A stretch of 64,000 nt of DNA from OLB6 sp964493635. Its GTDB lineage: Bacteria > Bacteroidota > Ignavibacteria > Kapaibacteriales > Kapaibacteriaceae. Numbering within the stretch: the stretch's first letter is position 1; each line of letters opens with the position of its first letter. The position numbers and the translations under genes were made by a program. Shown in pieces: positions 18,609 to 27,612 of this stretch. The stretch lies in assembly GCA_964493635.1 (NCBI GenBank), contig CAZBOW010000003.1, positions 77,318-141,317 of the forward strand. Direction: 5' to 3'. The notes under the pieces were generated by a model. It saw nothing but the letters and a program-made list of their open reading frames with translations, was not told the DNA's origin and did not search any database.

Positions 18609-19891
18609 AGTACACGCCTGGTCAGTCGCAGCGCACGATCTACAAGCTCATTGATCAGCTGCTCTCAGCACAGGAGGACAACCCCCTTCATGTGCTATCG
18701 TCGCTGGTGAACTTCATGGTCGACTCGTCCGACGTGGTGGTCACGGGTGGACGCGTATGGCAGTTTGATACCAGCACTGGTGCCGAGGCCGATACGTACG
18801 TGCTGCGCTACCAGTACGGCGAACTCGAGTCACTCGATCTGGGCCTTCGTCGACGGATCGACGAAATGCCTGGCACGTTATCGCTGGCCAGTCGAGCTAC
18901 CCTCACAACCGAGCCCATGGACATGGGGCCTCGGGGTACGCGAGTGTACTCTCTGACCGGTGTTGGCGATCCAGTGCAGAGCACGTATGGACCTGTCCCG
19001 CCGTTTGCCATTGCTTTCACAGCCCATGAAGTGACCGAAGAGTTCATCGACACCATGCTCGTGGTGTCGAGCGCTGCTACCACAGCGCTGCGAAACCAGC
19101 GGGCGGCAGTACGCGATCAGGCCTTGCGGAAGGATCTGGACTCCGCATGGAGGATTCAGCGTGGACTGGTGCCTGATCACCATGTGGAATACCGCGACCT
19201 GGACATCTATGGTGTTTCGGTTCCCGATGCGACGGTGGGAGGCGATTATTTCGATTACATCCACCCGACGGATACCAACGATCGCCTTGGTGTTGTCATC
19301 AGCGATGCCGCCAGTAAGGGGCTGCCGGCAGCTGTCCAGGCGTTGTTCGTAAGTGGTGCCCTGCGGATGGGCGTGTCGTTCGACAGTAAGATGTCGGCAC
19401 TGGTAGCGCGGCTGAACCAGTTGATTTACGACACCTTCCCGAACGAGCGATTCGTGTCGCTCTTTTACGCCGAGTTCATGTCGTCCACCACGGGTTTGGT
19501 CCTCTATGTGAATGCCGGCCACTGTCCACCGATTCACCTCCGCGCATCATCCGGCACGGCAGAGCACCTTCAACCCACCGGAGGAATCCTTGGGATCATC
19601 GAGGATCAGCACTTCGGCGTCGAAAACGTGAACCTTGCGCCCGGAGACTACCTCGTCCTCTACACCGACGGTATTAGCGAGGCGCTGGATGCGTCAGGCA
19701 TGCCGTTTGGCGAAGACCGCCTTACGCAGATCGTCATGGCGCAGGCGGGAGCCTCGCCTCAGCACATGGCTCACGCGGTCCTGGACGCCGTGACGGCCTA
19801 CAGTGTGGGAGCCCCTTACACCGACGATCGCACCATCGTGGTTATTCGGAGGGCGCCGGAGGAGGGCTCGGCGGCACTGGCTGCTGATTGA
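18605..19891 (+). CDS. SpoIIE/RsbU-type serine phosphatase with N-terminal sensor region
   Basis: A 428-residue PP2C-like phosphatase. Residues about 1-175 look GAF-like; a helical linker (AVRDQALRKDLDSAWRIQRGLVPDHHVEYRDLDIYGVSVPDATVGGDYFDY) leads to the SpoIIE domain with metal-site acidic residues in GGDYFD, VISDAASKGLPAAV, LYTDGISEA and the final DDRTIVVIRR. Such enzymes dephosphorylate anti-anti-sigma or similar proteins in partner-switching pathways, but no such partner is in the window. It overlaps the Lon-N gene by 4 bp and the converging pth by 50 bp. Confidence 0.9.
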   Translation: MKYTPGQSQRTIYKLIDQLLSAQEDNPLHVLSSLVNFMVDSSDVVVTGGRVWQFDTSTGAEADTYVLRYQYGELESLDLGLRRRIDEMPGTLSLASRATLTTEPMDMGPRGTRVYSLTGVGDPVQSTYGPVPPFAIAFTAHEVTEEFIDTMLVVSSAATTALRNQRAAVRDQALRKDLDSAWRIQRGLVPDHHVEYRDLDIYGVSVPDATVGGDYFDYIHPTDTNDRLGVVISDAASKGLPAAVQALFVSGALRMGVSFDSKMSALVARLNQLIYDTFPNERFVSLFYAEFMSSTTGLVLYVNAGHCPPIHLRASSGTAEHLQPTGGILGIIEDQHFGVENVNLAPGDYLVLYTDGISEALDASGMPFGEDRLTQIVMAQAGASPQHMAHAVLDAVTAYSVGAPYTDDRTIVVIRRAPEEGSAALAAD

Positions 19892-20465
19892 CGCCATTCA
19901 TGGCCTGGGCAGGCCCGTGCTTGAGAATCCGCTCGAGCGCATCACAGGCCGTTTCGACCATGCGTTGCACACCGCCTATTTCCTCGGGAGCAAAGGGGCT
20001 CAGCACGTAGGGGACCAGACCACCGGGACCAAAGTTGCGATCGATGCCACAGCGCAGGCGCCAGAACTGCGGCGACCGCAGCTCCTGCTCCACACTGGCC
20101 ACACCGTTGTGCCCGCCACTACTGCCACCGGACCGCAGGTGGACGCGTCCGACGGGAAAGTTGTACTCATCTACCACGACAACCACGTGCTTGGCCTGAA
20201 GTTGGTGGGCTGCGATCACCTTGCGCACCGCAGTGCCCGACAGATTCATGTACGTTAGTGGCTTGATCAACAGGCAGGTTTTGCGAGCATAGGTTACGAT
20301 GGCTTCGTCGAAGAGGGGGTCGCGGTGGGTCCAGTCCGCGCCACGGCGTTTGGCGAAGGCATCGGCTACCATGAAGCCGATGTTATGGCGCGTTTGGTGA
20401 TATTCCGCTCCTGGATTGCCGAGGAAGCAGAAAACGTAGTCAGGTGCCGACATCGGGTGTTGCAT
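19842..20465 (-). CDS. pth: Peptidyl-tRNA hydrolase
   Basis: This releases tRNA from peptidyl-tRNAs dropped off ribosomes; 207 residues. The family pattern is complete: LGNPGAEYHQTRHNIGFMVAD (catalytic His about H27), KPLTYMNLSG, VVVVDEYNFPVGRVHLRSGGSSGGHNGVASV. The C-terminus has a Pro-rich tail of about 12 residues. The start could be ATG 20465 or the second Met, four codons on. The 3' end overlaps the phosphatase gene on the other strand by 50 bp. Confidence 0.95.
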   Translation of the reverse strand: MQHPMSAPDYVFCFLGNPGAEYHQTRHNIGFMVADAFAKRRGADWTHRDPLFDEAIVTYARKTCLLIKPLTYMNLSGTAVRKVIAAHQLQAKHVVVVVDEYNFPVGRVHLRSGGSSGGHNGVASVEQELRSPQFWRLRCGIDRNFGPGGLVPYVLSPFAPEEIGGVQRMVETACDALERILKHGPAQAMNGVNQQPVPPSPPPAPSE

Positions 20466-20480
20466 AGGGTGTTACTTCGA

Positions 20481-20522
20481 CTGTCTCATACAGCTGTCTC
20501 ATACGGCTGTCTCATACGGCTG
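20481..20522. repeat. Three tandem 13-bp repeats between pth and nuoM
   Basis: CTGTCTCATACAG is followed by two copies of CTGTCTCATACGG at 20481, 20494 and 20507, and a partial CTG at 20520. They occupy the middle of the 156-bp divergent region between pth and nuoM. Function is unknown; a regulator site or a slippage tract are both possible. Confidence 0.85.
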
Positions 20523-20539
20523 CGAACCTACGCATTTGC

Positions 20540-20547
20540 TATATTGC
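20540..20547 (+). promoter_or_regulatory. Possible -7 element upstream of nuoM
   Basis: TATATTGC is close to TAnnTTTG (two mismatches at the end) and lies 74 bp before the nuoM ATG, just after the 13-bp repeats. Weak on its own; supported only by its position in the divergent region. Confidence 0.3.
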
Positions 20548-20621
20548 GACGGTTTATCAGCCATCGTCTTCAGCCTCTGTCGACAGCCTCCGAACTAACC
20601 ACGAATGGACGTTGAACCCGT

Positions 20622-22127
20622 ATGGGCGTAGCAGCACTTCTGACCACTCTCTTTGCTCCGCTGGCAGGTATGGCCGTGATCTCGCTGATTCAGCGCGATC
20701 AGACCAAGGCCATCAAGCTGGTAGCACTCTGCATCACGGTGTTCACGTTTGTGGCATCGCTGTTCCTTCTGCCCGGGTTCGACCAGTCGTCTGCCGCCAT
20801 GCAGTTCGGTGTCGATGTTTCGTGGATCCCAGCCATCGACGCAGGGCTGCGCCTCGGTATCGACGGAACGAGCCTGCTGCTGGTCCTTCTGACGACGCTG
20901 ATCATGCCAATTGCGCTGCTGGCGTCGTATCACTCCATCAAAAAGATGGAAAAAGAGTACTACGCTCTGATGCTCCTGCTGCAGTTTGGAATGACGGGTG
21001 TGTTTCTGGCCTTGGATACCTTCCTGTTCTACGTCTTTTGGGAGCTCATCCTGATTCCGATGTACTTCATCATCGGCATCTGGGGTGGGAAGGATCGGAT
21101 CTATGCATCGATCAAGTTCTTCCTCTACACCCTGGTAGGATCGCTGCTGATGCTGATTGCGATCCTGTGGCTCTCCTTCGAGGCGGCACCGTTGCTGGGT
21201 GGGTTTACCACCGACCTGCTGAAGTTGCAGTCGGTAGGCGCCCAACTCGACCACAACGTGCAATTCTGGCTCTTCATGGCCTTTGGCCTGAGCTTCATGA
21301 TTAAGGTTCCACTGTTTCCGTTCCATACGTGGCTCCCTGATGCGCACGTTCAAGCACCCACAGCTGGTTCGGTCATCCTTGCTGGCGTATTGCTGAAGCT
21401 TGGAACCTATGGTCTGATCCGGTACAACCTTGAGCTCTTCCCGCATACGTCCCTGGAGCTCTCCGGCATTATCAGTGCACTTGCCGTCTTCGGTATCATC
21501 TACGGAGCGCTGGTGGCCATGGTGCAGACCGACATCAAGAAGCTTGTAGCCTACTCCTCGGTAAGCCACATGGGCTTTGTGGTCCTGGGCATCTTTTCGT
21601 TAACGGTTGAAGGCGTCCAGGGAGCGGTCATCCAGATGGTCAACCACGGCCTTTCGACGGGTGCTCTCTTCCTAGCTGTAGGTGTGCTCTATGAGCGCCG
21701 TCACACGCGCGAGATCAGCGATTATGGTGGAATCACCAGTGTGATGCCTCGGTTTGCCGTTCTGTTCACCATTGCCATGTTGGCGTCGGTGGGCCTTCCC
21801 GGCTTGAATGGGTTTATCGGGGAATACCTCACTCTGCTTGGAGCATTCACAAGCCCTGTTCTTGACCACTGGTCCTATGCCGTGATCGCCGCCACCGGCG
21901 TGATCTTTGCTGCGGTATATCTGCTGTGGATGTTCCAACGCGTGATGTTTGGCGAGAATGCCAACCCGGAAAACCACCACCTGCGCGACCTCACGAAAAT
22001 GGAGTACTGGCAGCTCGTGCCACTCGTGATTCTCATGGTGTGGATCGGTGTTGCGCCCAAGACCTTCATGGACTATTCCGAAAAAGCAATTCAGAGTGTT
22101 GTGACGCGCGTCCTTGACGGCGAGTGA
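20622..22127 (+). CDS. nuoM: NADH-quinone oxidoreductase subunit M
   Basis: An antiporter-like proton-pumping membrane subunit of complex I, 501 residues with about 14 helices. Key residues are visible: the Glu in FYVFWELILIPMYFIIGIWGG, the Lys in MIKVPLFPFHTWLPDAHVQAPT, and the DIKKLVAYSSVSHMGFV helix. The ATG at 20622 is the natural start. Only nuoN follows; the rest of complex I is not in the window and cannot be directly upstream, since pth is divergent there. Confidence 0.95.
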   Translation: MGVAALLTTLFAPLAGMAVISLIQRDQTKAIKLVALCITVFTFVASLFLLPGFDQSSAAMQFGVDVSWIPAIDAGLRLGIDGTSLLLVLLTTLIMPIALLASYHSIKKMEKEYYALMLLLQFGMTGVFLALDTFLFYVFWELILIPMYFIIGIWGGKDRIYASIKFFLYTLVGSLLMLIAILWLSFEAAPLLGGFTTDLLKLQSVGAQLDHNVQFWLFMAFGLSFMIKVPLFPFHTWLPDAHVQAPTAGSVILAGVLLKLGTYGLIRYNLELFPHTSLELSGIISALAVFGIIYGALVAMVQTDIKKLVAYSSVSHMGFVVLGIFSLTVEGVQGAVIQMVNHGLSTGALFLAVGVLYERRHTREISDYGGITSVMPRFAVLFTIAMLASVGLPGLNGFIGEYLTLLGAFTSPVLDHWSYAVIAATGVIFAAVYLLWMFQRVMFGENANPENHHLRDLTKMEYWQLVPLVILMVWIGVAPKTFMDYSEKAIQSVVTRVLDGE

Positions 22128-22148
22128 TCCTACCAGCAGGTACCTACT

Positions 22149-23591
22149 ATGATCGATTTCGTTGGTTCGTTGCCCCTTGTCGTGATCTGGCTGGCACTTG
22201 GTGCCGTTGGTATCGTGATCCAAGCCTTTACCAAGGGTGAATCCAAACTGGTCTACGGTTACTACGTGGCCGTTCTTGCCATCACCGCCATCCTTGGTGG
22301 CGTAACATGGTCGATGGAGGGTTCGTCATTTAACGGAATGATCTCTGTTGGTGGCACTGCCGCGTATTTCGACGTGCTGTTCGCCCTAGCCGGCATCTTT
22401 ACCATGTTCGCTGCGCGCGACTACCTAACGCGTCATGACGCGCACCTCGATGAGTTCTACACCATGCTGGTCTCGTCGATCGCCGGGATGATGTTCATGG
22501 CCCACGCTCAAAACTTGGTTGTGCTCTTCGTGGGCGTGGAGCTGATGTCGATCTCTTTCTACATCATGGCCGGTTTCTTGCGCACAAACATTCGGAGCGT
22601 GGAGTCGGGACTGAAGTACTTCCTGCTCGGAGCGTTTGCCTCGGGCTTTTTAGCCTACGGGATGTCGCTGCTTTACGGCGCCACGGGTACGCTGCAATAC
22701 GACGGCATCCTTGATGTGGTCGTTGCGGGTACGACGTCCTTCCCAACCCTGCTTGCTGTTGGTGGCGTTCTGCTTGCCGTGGGACTATCGTTCAAGATTG
22801 CAGCGTTTCCCTTCCATCAGTGGGCGCCGGATGTGTACGAGGGAGCCCCTACGGTTGTGACCGCCTTTATGAGCACCGCTGGGAAGGCTGCTGCCTTTAG
22901 TGCCTTCCTAAGCATCTTTGCGGTGATCATGCCATTTGTGTTCACCGAAACGAGTGCAGAGCCCCTTCCCCTGCAAATGGCCTTAGCGATCATGTCGGCG
23001 ATCACGATGCTGGTCGGAAACGTAACGGCCGTTGTGCAGAGCAACATCAAGCGCATGCTTGCCTACTCATCGGTAGCGCACGCCGGGTATCTCTTGATGG
23101 GTATCGTTGCCAACACGGCTACCGGGCACTCGGCCATCATGTTCTATGCCACGGCCTACCTGTTTATGCAGTTGGGAGCGTTTGTTATTGTAGGGCTGAT
23201 CGAGCACACCGACGGTTCAGGGCTGGAGATTGATGACTACCGCGGCCTGGCGAAGCGCCGACCTATCCTAGCGGGCTTCTTGGCCTTGTTCATGTTCTCC
23301 CTGGCAGGTATTCCGCCGTTTGCCGGTTTTTGGGGTAAGTACCAGCTCTTTATGGCAGCCATCGAGGGCGGCTTCACGTGGCTTACCATCGTGGCGGTGG
23401 TCTCGTCGGTGGTATCGGTATGGTTTTACCTGGGCGTGGTTGCCAAGATGTACTTTGCCGATGCCGACACAACGTCCGACTCTGGTGTCTCGGTCGGTTT
23501 GGCTGGAATCACACTGGCCGTCTGTACGGTGGCCGTTGTCCTGTTAGGCATCTTCCCAAGTCTGCTGAACGGTATTCTTGGAGCGTGGTAG
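22149..23591 (+). CDS. nuoN: NADH-quinone oxidoreductase subunit N
   Basis: A second antiporter-like membrane subunit of complex I, 480 residues. Signatures include LFVGVELMSISFYIMAGF, SFKIAAFPFHQWAPDVYEGAPT and SNIKRMLAYSSVAHAGYLLMG. It starts 21 bp after nuoM. Its stop shares a base with the GTG start of the next gene (TAGTG), which suggests that the following exported protein is co-transcribed with nuoMN, an odd pairing. Confidence 0.95.
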   Translation: MIDFVGSLPLVVIWLALGAVGIVIQAFTKGESKLVYGYYVAVLAITAILGGVTWSMEGSSFNGMISVGGTAAYFDVLFALAGIFTMFAARDYLTRHDAHLDEFYTMLVSSIAGMMFMAHAQNLVVLFVGVELMSISFYIMAGFLRTNIRSVESGLKYFLLGAFASGFLAYGMSLLYGATGTLQYDGILDVVVAGTTSFPTLLAVGGVLLAVGLSFKIAAFPFHQWAPDVYEGAPTVVTAFMSTAGKAAAFSAFLSIFAVIMPFVFTETSAEPLPLQMALAIMSAITMLVGNVTAVVQSNIKRMLAYSSVAHAGYLLMGIVANTATGHSAIMFYATAYLFMQLGAFVIVGLIEHTDGSGLEIDDYRGLAKRRPILAGFLALFMFSLAGIPPFAGFWGKYQLFMAAIEGGFTWLTIVAVVSSVVSVWFYLGVVAKMYFADADTTSDSGVSVGLAGITLAVCTVAVVLLGIFPSLLNGILGAW

Positions 23592-25812
23592 TGTGGCAGG
23601 GGGCTTCCCGCTACGCCTACCTGTTGCTGGCCGCTTGGATCACGGTTGCTGGCCTCCCGACGTTTGCTCAGCCGGCCGTTGAGATCTACTGGAATCCCTC
23701 AAATCGAGCCGACACCGTTGTTGATTTTGGCGTCACAACAACGGGCAACCCCGTTCCCATTGCCATCACGGTTGAGAACCTCAGCTCGGACACCGTGGCT
23801 ATTCTGCCAACGGATCAACTCACGTACTACGCGATCCTGGATGTCCCGGGTGCGCCGCAGATTCCTGACTGGAAACTCGAATTCAGTCCGGTGATTTTAG
23901 CCTCGCCGTTTGTTGTGCCACCACAATCAGCGGCGTCGCTTACCGTAACCTACCTTGCCCAAAACCTGCCGAGTCTCCCAGAAGAAACACTGGCAGAGGT
24001 TCTCCTTGAATTGAAGGTCGTTCGCCGTAGCCAGCCCCTTGGCCCGTGGACGGAAAAGCGGTTCCGGTTGAAGGGAATCAAAACGGCCCAATTTGTTGCA
24101 ACAAGTTCACCGTCGATCCGATTTGATTCGGTGTACGTCCAACCGGCTCCGGCACCGCAGCAGTCGTTTCGGGTGGACAACGTTACGAATCGCTCCTTCC
24201 CTGTGATCTCTCAGAAGATTGTTCCTCGTTCCAGTATCATCGATTCGGTGGAGTTTCACGCCGACACGTTCGTCAATGCGTCCTTTGGGCCGCGCGATGT
24301 GCTGCGCTGGAACTTGTCGTATAAACCGCGCAACACGGGATTCGACAGTGCGGAGTTCCAGGTGGTTTACCAGCCGAATCCAAACACGCGCGGCGACACC
24401 GTCGTGACGCGCATGTCGGGTTTTGGTGTCGAGCAGCGTCTGGAGGTAGTGTCGGCGACCGATACCGTGGATCAGGTCACACTGCAGGTCCGGGGCGATA
24501 CGGTCGACTTTGGTATTCTGGATGCCGGATTGTACGCGTCGGTGGATGCAACGGTGATTCTGCGGAACACCGGCAACACAAACATCCTCGTGGAGGCCGA
24601 GCAAAAGTCTGGCCGTACGCAGGCCGATACGGCCAGCTTTCAGATCCTTCAGCCCTTGCGGCACGACGGTCCGAGCGGCCGCTCCACAATTCGTACAAAT
24701 GAACTTGATACGATTGTCGTGCGATTTCAGCCGGTGGGTCCACTAGGGAATGACACGTACTTCGCGCGATATCGCATCACCACCGACCTTCACCGTCGCA
24801 CATCGATTGCCGGAGTTCCGGAAGATGCGCAGTACTATACAATTGTCCTCATGGGAAGGGCGATCGTACCTCGCGCGGAGGTCTCCGATACGGCGTTGAG
24901 CTTTGGCTCGTTGCCCCGTGTTCCGCAACAGTGTGAGAGTAGCGTCACCAAGACGGTTCGCATTCGGAACACCGGTACGGCCCTGCTGACGGCACAGATC
25001 TCCGTCGAACCACCGTCGGTGCCGATTGTGGTGGATCCAACGGATGTGCGGATTGCTGCCGACAGTACGGCGCTGATCTCCGTGCGTTACGAACCAGATG
25101 CCGTTGGTGTGCTCGATGCCCATGTGGTCATCACCACGAACACGCGCGACCAGCCGCGCATCCACCTGAGCGGTGAATGCCGCGAGCCAGACACTGTTCG
25201 GATTGCGATTGCCGATACCTTCCGCCTGCGACCGGGAACACTGCTGCGTGTACCGGTGCAGGTATCTGCACGGGACGTCAGCCTTGCCCAACGAGGTCTC
25301 CTGCAGCTCACGTACGATCCCTCGGTTCTGCAGTATCGGTCGTTTCAAAACGCGGAGACCGCCACCGCTGGTTCGTCCCTGCAATCGAGCGTAGATGGCC
25401 AGGCCGGGAGGCTTACCCTGCAGATGGTGCAACCCGATGCACCGTTTGTGGCCTCCGATACGCTGATCATCTTGGAGTTCGCAACCTTTGTTGGGAGGGT
25501 CGCCGCTACGCCGCTCACCGTGGTGCCGTCAACAACGTCATTTGGGACGCTGGATTGCCCAAACGCACTTGCCGTGCGCATCCAAGACGGACGGTTCTCC
25601 ATCGACTCTCTCTGCGGCCTGTCCAGCAAGCTGGTACAGCCGCGGAGCTCGGTGATTCGAGCCGGTGTGTTTCCCAACCCCACTGCGGATGAAGCCACGG
25701 TAACGGTGGTTGCCGGTAGGGAGCAAACGGTCCTGCTTACGATTGTTGATCCATTCGGGCGCCTCCTGGCAGGCCCCCTGCAGCATGCCGTGCACGAGGG
25801 AATCACAACGCT
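23591..25812 (+). CDS. Exported protein with choice-of-anchor D repeats, cohesin-like domain and type IX sorting signal (3' end in gap)
   Basis: At least 740 residues from GTG 23591, where a signal peptide begins (YAYLLLAAWITVAGLPTFAQ). The body has repeated ASH/choice-of-anchor-D type domains (VDFGVTTTGNPVPIAITVENLSSD; VDFGILDAGLYASVDATVILRNTGNTNI; SFGSLPRVPQQC..TKTVRIRNTGTALL). A cohesin-like domain follows (RVPVQVSARDVSLAQRGLLQLTYDPSVLQY), then the start of a Por sorting domain (AGVFPNPTADEATVTVV..VDPFGRLLAG). The last 30 or so residues are lost in the 100-N gap. The frame is open across the N only by chance; the sequence after the gap is a separate gene. Role unknown, likely cell-surface or secreted. 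Confidence 0.78.
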
Positions 25813-25912
25813 NNNNNNNNNNNNNNNNNNNNNNNNNNNNNNNNNNNNNNNNNNNNNNNNNNNNNNNNNNNNNNNNNNNNNNNNNNNNNNNNNNNNNNNN
25901 NNNNNNNNNNNN
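25813..25912. other. Scaffold gap, 100 N, true size unknown
   Basis: The flanks are not duplicated here, so sequence is really missing: at least the end of the sorting domain of the preceding gene and the spacer before the next one. One hundred N is a conventional filler length. Confidence 0.9.
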
Positions 25913-25921
25913 GGTGCAGCG

Positions 25922-26698
25922 ATGAAGGTGCGGCAGATACTCGGAGTTGTAGCAGCACTTGTTGCACTCGGTGCATTATGGAGTGGCCCAACGGCCAATG
26001 CTCAGCTGTACCATTGGGAGTGGTCGCCGCGGTCGCCACGCGTGATGCCGCGAACGTTCGTCGGGCTGGAAGGCGCGATAGGATCGGTGCAGCATCGTAC
26101 GACGCTACCCTATGTGGAAGATCTCATTACGTGTTGCTCCTTTGAGAATGGTACCGGCATGCCAATGAGATTTTCGGTGCTAGCCGAGCGTTGGATTGCC
26201 CCACAAACGGCAGTGACGGCAGGGCTGGGATACACGCAGACGGGTGGCATGTTCACCGCCACGGCACCGGGATTCCCAACGGTCGAATATGGTACCGTGG
26301 AAACCGCCTACGATGTAGAGGCCAGTTTCCGGTACCTGCATCTGCAGGGAGGCGTGCGCCAGCGATTGTTTGGGTCGATGGCCTCGCTTGGCATTGACCT
26401 TCGAGCCATGGTTCGGGTGGCAGCGGAGTACTCCCTTACGGAGCGCGTCGTTCGTCCGGACGACTACCAGTTTGCTGATGGCAGCCGGTCAGCATCCATC
26501 GACCAACACGTGCTGTATAGCTCTTCGGCCGTGGTTCTGGAACCGTCCGTGGTAGTCCAGTATGATCTACCACTGCACCTTGGATTTGTGATCTCGCCCA
26601 TGGCCAGTGTGCACATGCCGTTATGGAGCGTGAGTGCGAGCCACTCGTGGACGTATGTGCAGGCAACGGTAGGCGTGCGCATCATGCGAGGGTTGTAA
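25922..26698 (+). CDS. Outer-membrane beta-barrel-like protein
   Basis: A 258-residue protein starting ATG 25922, ten bases after the gap, with a signal peptide (LGVVAALVALGALWSGPTANA). The rest alternates hydrophobic and polar residues with aromatic belts and ends in a strand plus aliphatic residues (SWTYVQATVGVRIMRGL), like PorT/OmpW-type barrels. No specific family is recognised. It probably belongs with the preceding exported protein; a cell-envelope role is inferred. Confidence 0.6.
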   Translation: MKVRQILGVVAALVALGALWSGPTANAQLYHWEWSPRSPRVMPRTFVGLEGAIGSVQHRTTLPYVEDLITCCSFENGTGMPMRFSVLAERWIAPQTAVTAGLGYTQTGGMFTATAPGFPTVEYGTVETAYDVEASFRYLHLQGGVRQRLFGSMASLGIDLRAMVRVAAEYSLTERVVRPDDYQFADGSRSASIDQHVLYSSSAVVLEPSVVVQYDLPLHLGFVISPMASVHMPLWSVSASHSWTYVQATVGVRIMRGL

Positions 26699-26708
26699 AC
26701 AGTTATGC

Positions 26709-26716
26709 TAATTTTG
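26709..26716 (+). promoter_or_regulatory. -7 promoter element of the DUF1573 gene
   Basis: TAATTTTG matches TAnnTTTG exactly and lies in the 80-bp space 62 bp before the ATG at 26779. Confidence 0.55.
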
Positions 26717-26778
26717 AGGTTCAAACGTCGTAGCGGCGTGAATCGACCAACTACGTTCAACTTGAAGGAGACCGGAAC

Positions 26779-27573
26779 ATGCGTTCTGTCATGGTATGTG
26801 TAGCCGTGCTGTTGGCCATCGGCACGTATGGAGTACGAGCTCAGGCCAAACTGGAGATTGAAGGGGGCGAAACCTACAATTGGGGTGCCGTCAAGCCGCC
26901 AACCGACGGCAATCTTGATGCTGTGATCAAGCTCAAGAACGTCGGCGATAAGCCACTCAAGCTGGTGGAGATCAAGCCGGGTTGCGGTTGCACCAAAACC
27001 GATCCCGACAAGATGGAGCTTCTGCCCGGCGAGGTGAGCACGATGCCAGTGAAGCTGAACATTTCTCCTGCACAGTCCGGTCCGGTAACCAAGAGTATCA
27101 CCGTCCGCTGGGGTGATGCCGAGGGCATCAATGCACGCAATGAATTCCGTAAGCGTGGCGGTGACGTGGCGGCTAACCTCGATACGAATGAAAAGGTGGC
27201 CTTCATCTTTCTGAAGGCTGATATTCAGCGTGCCATCGTCATGACGCCGTCGATCTACCTATCCTTCCAAGATCTGGAAGTCGGAAAGCAGTCCGAAACC
27301 AAGATTGAGATCAAGAACAACTCCGATCAAGATATCGTCTTCTCGAACTGGTCGGCCGACAACGATCTGGCGATCAACGTTTCTGGTACGAAGAAGTTGG
27401 CCCCGAAGGAGTCGATGGAGTTGGTAGCGACGCTGATTCCAGGGTTGAAGGGACAGTATTCTGCCCTTGTGTCGGCGAAGACCAATCATCCCGACTATCC
27501 AACGCTTGAAATTCGTGCCTACGGATTTGTCAAGGAGAGCGAAAGCCCAGTGTTCCAGAAGAACGCGAAGTGA
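26779..27573 (+). CDS. DUF1573 exported protein
   Basis: A 264-residue exported protein. It has a signal peptide (MVCVAVLLAIGTYGVRAQ) and two Ig-like/ASH domains. The first carries the DUF1573 motif IKPGCGCTKTD within YNWGAVKPPTDGNLDAVIKLKNVGDKPLKL; the second has ISLFQDLEVG-type strands (IYLSFQDLEVGKQSETKIEIKNNSD). DUF1573 proteins are common in Bacteroidota and mostly uncharacterised. An AAGGAG box 26764-26769 precedes the ATG. It has its own promoter element and converges on the ABC ATPase; the 39-bp gap contains a short CTGCCTCATC direct repeat. Confidence 0.88.
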   Translation: MRSVMVCVAVLLAIGTYGVRAQAKLEIEGGETYNWGAVKPPTDGNLDAVIKLKNVGDKPLKLVEIKPGCGCTKTDPDKMELLPGEVSTMPVKLNISPAQSGPVTKSITVRWGDAEGINARNEFRKRGGDVAANLDTNEKVAFIFLKADIQRAIVMTPSIYLSFQDLEVGKQSETKIEIKNNSDQDIVFSNWSADNDLAINVSGTKKLAPKESMELVATLIPGLKGQYSALVSAKTNHPDYPTLEIRAYGFVKESESPVFQKNAK

Positions 27574-27612
27574 GGCTTCTGATTCTGCCTCATCCTGCCT
27601 CATCCTGCCTAG

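Noticed and set aside
20595..21569. Long minus-strand open frame (324 codons) antisense to nuoM
   Set aside because: It is rich in His, Gln and Arg with no hydrophobic core and lies exactly opposite a strongly conserved membrane protein gene; a shadow frame of a GC-rich gene.
23378..26698. Single giant protein spanning the 100 N at 25813
   Set aside because: The part before 23591 lies inside nuoN in another frame, and the part after the gap starts with its own ATG and signal peptide; it is two genes.
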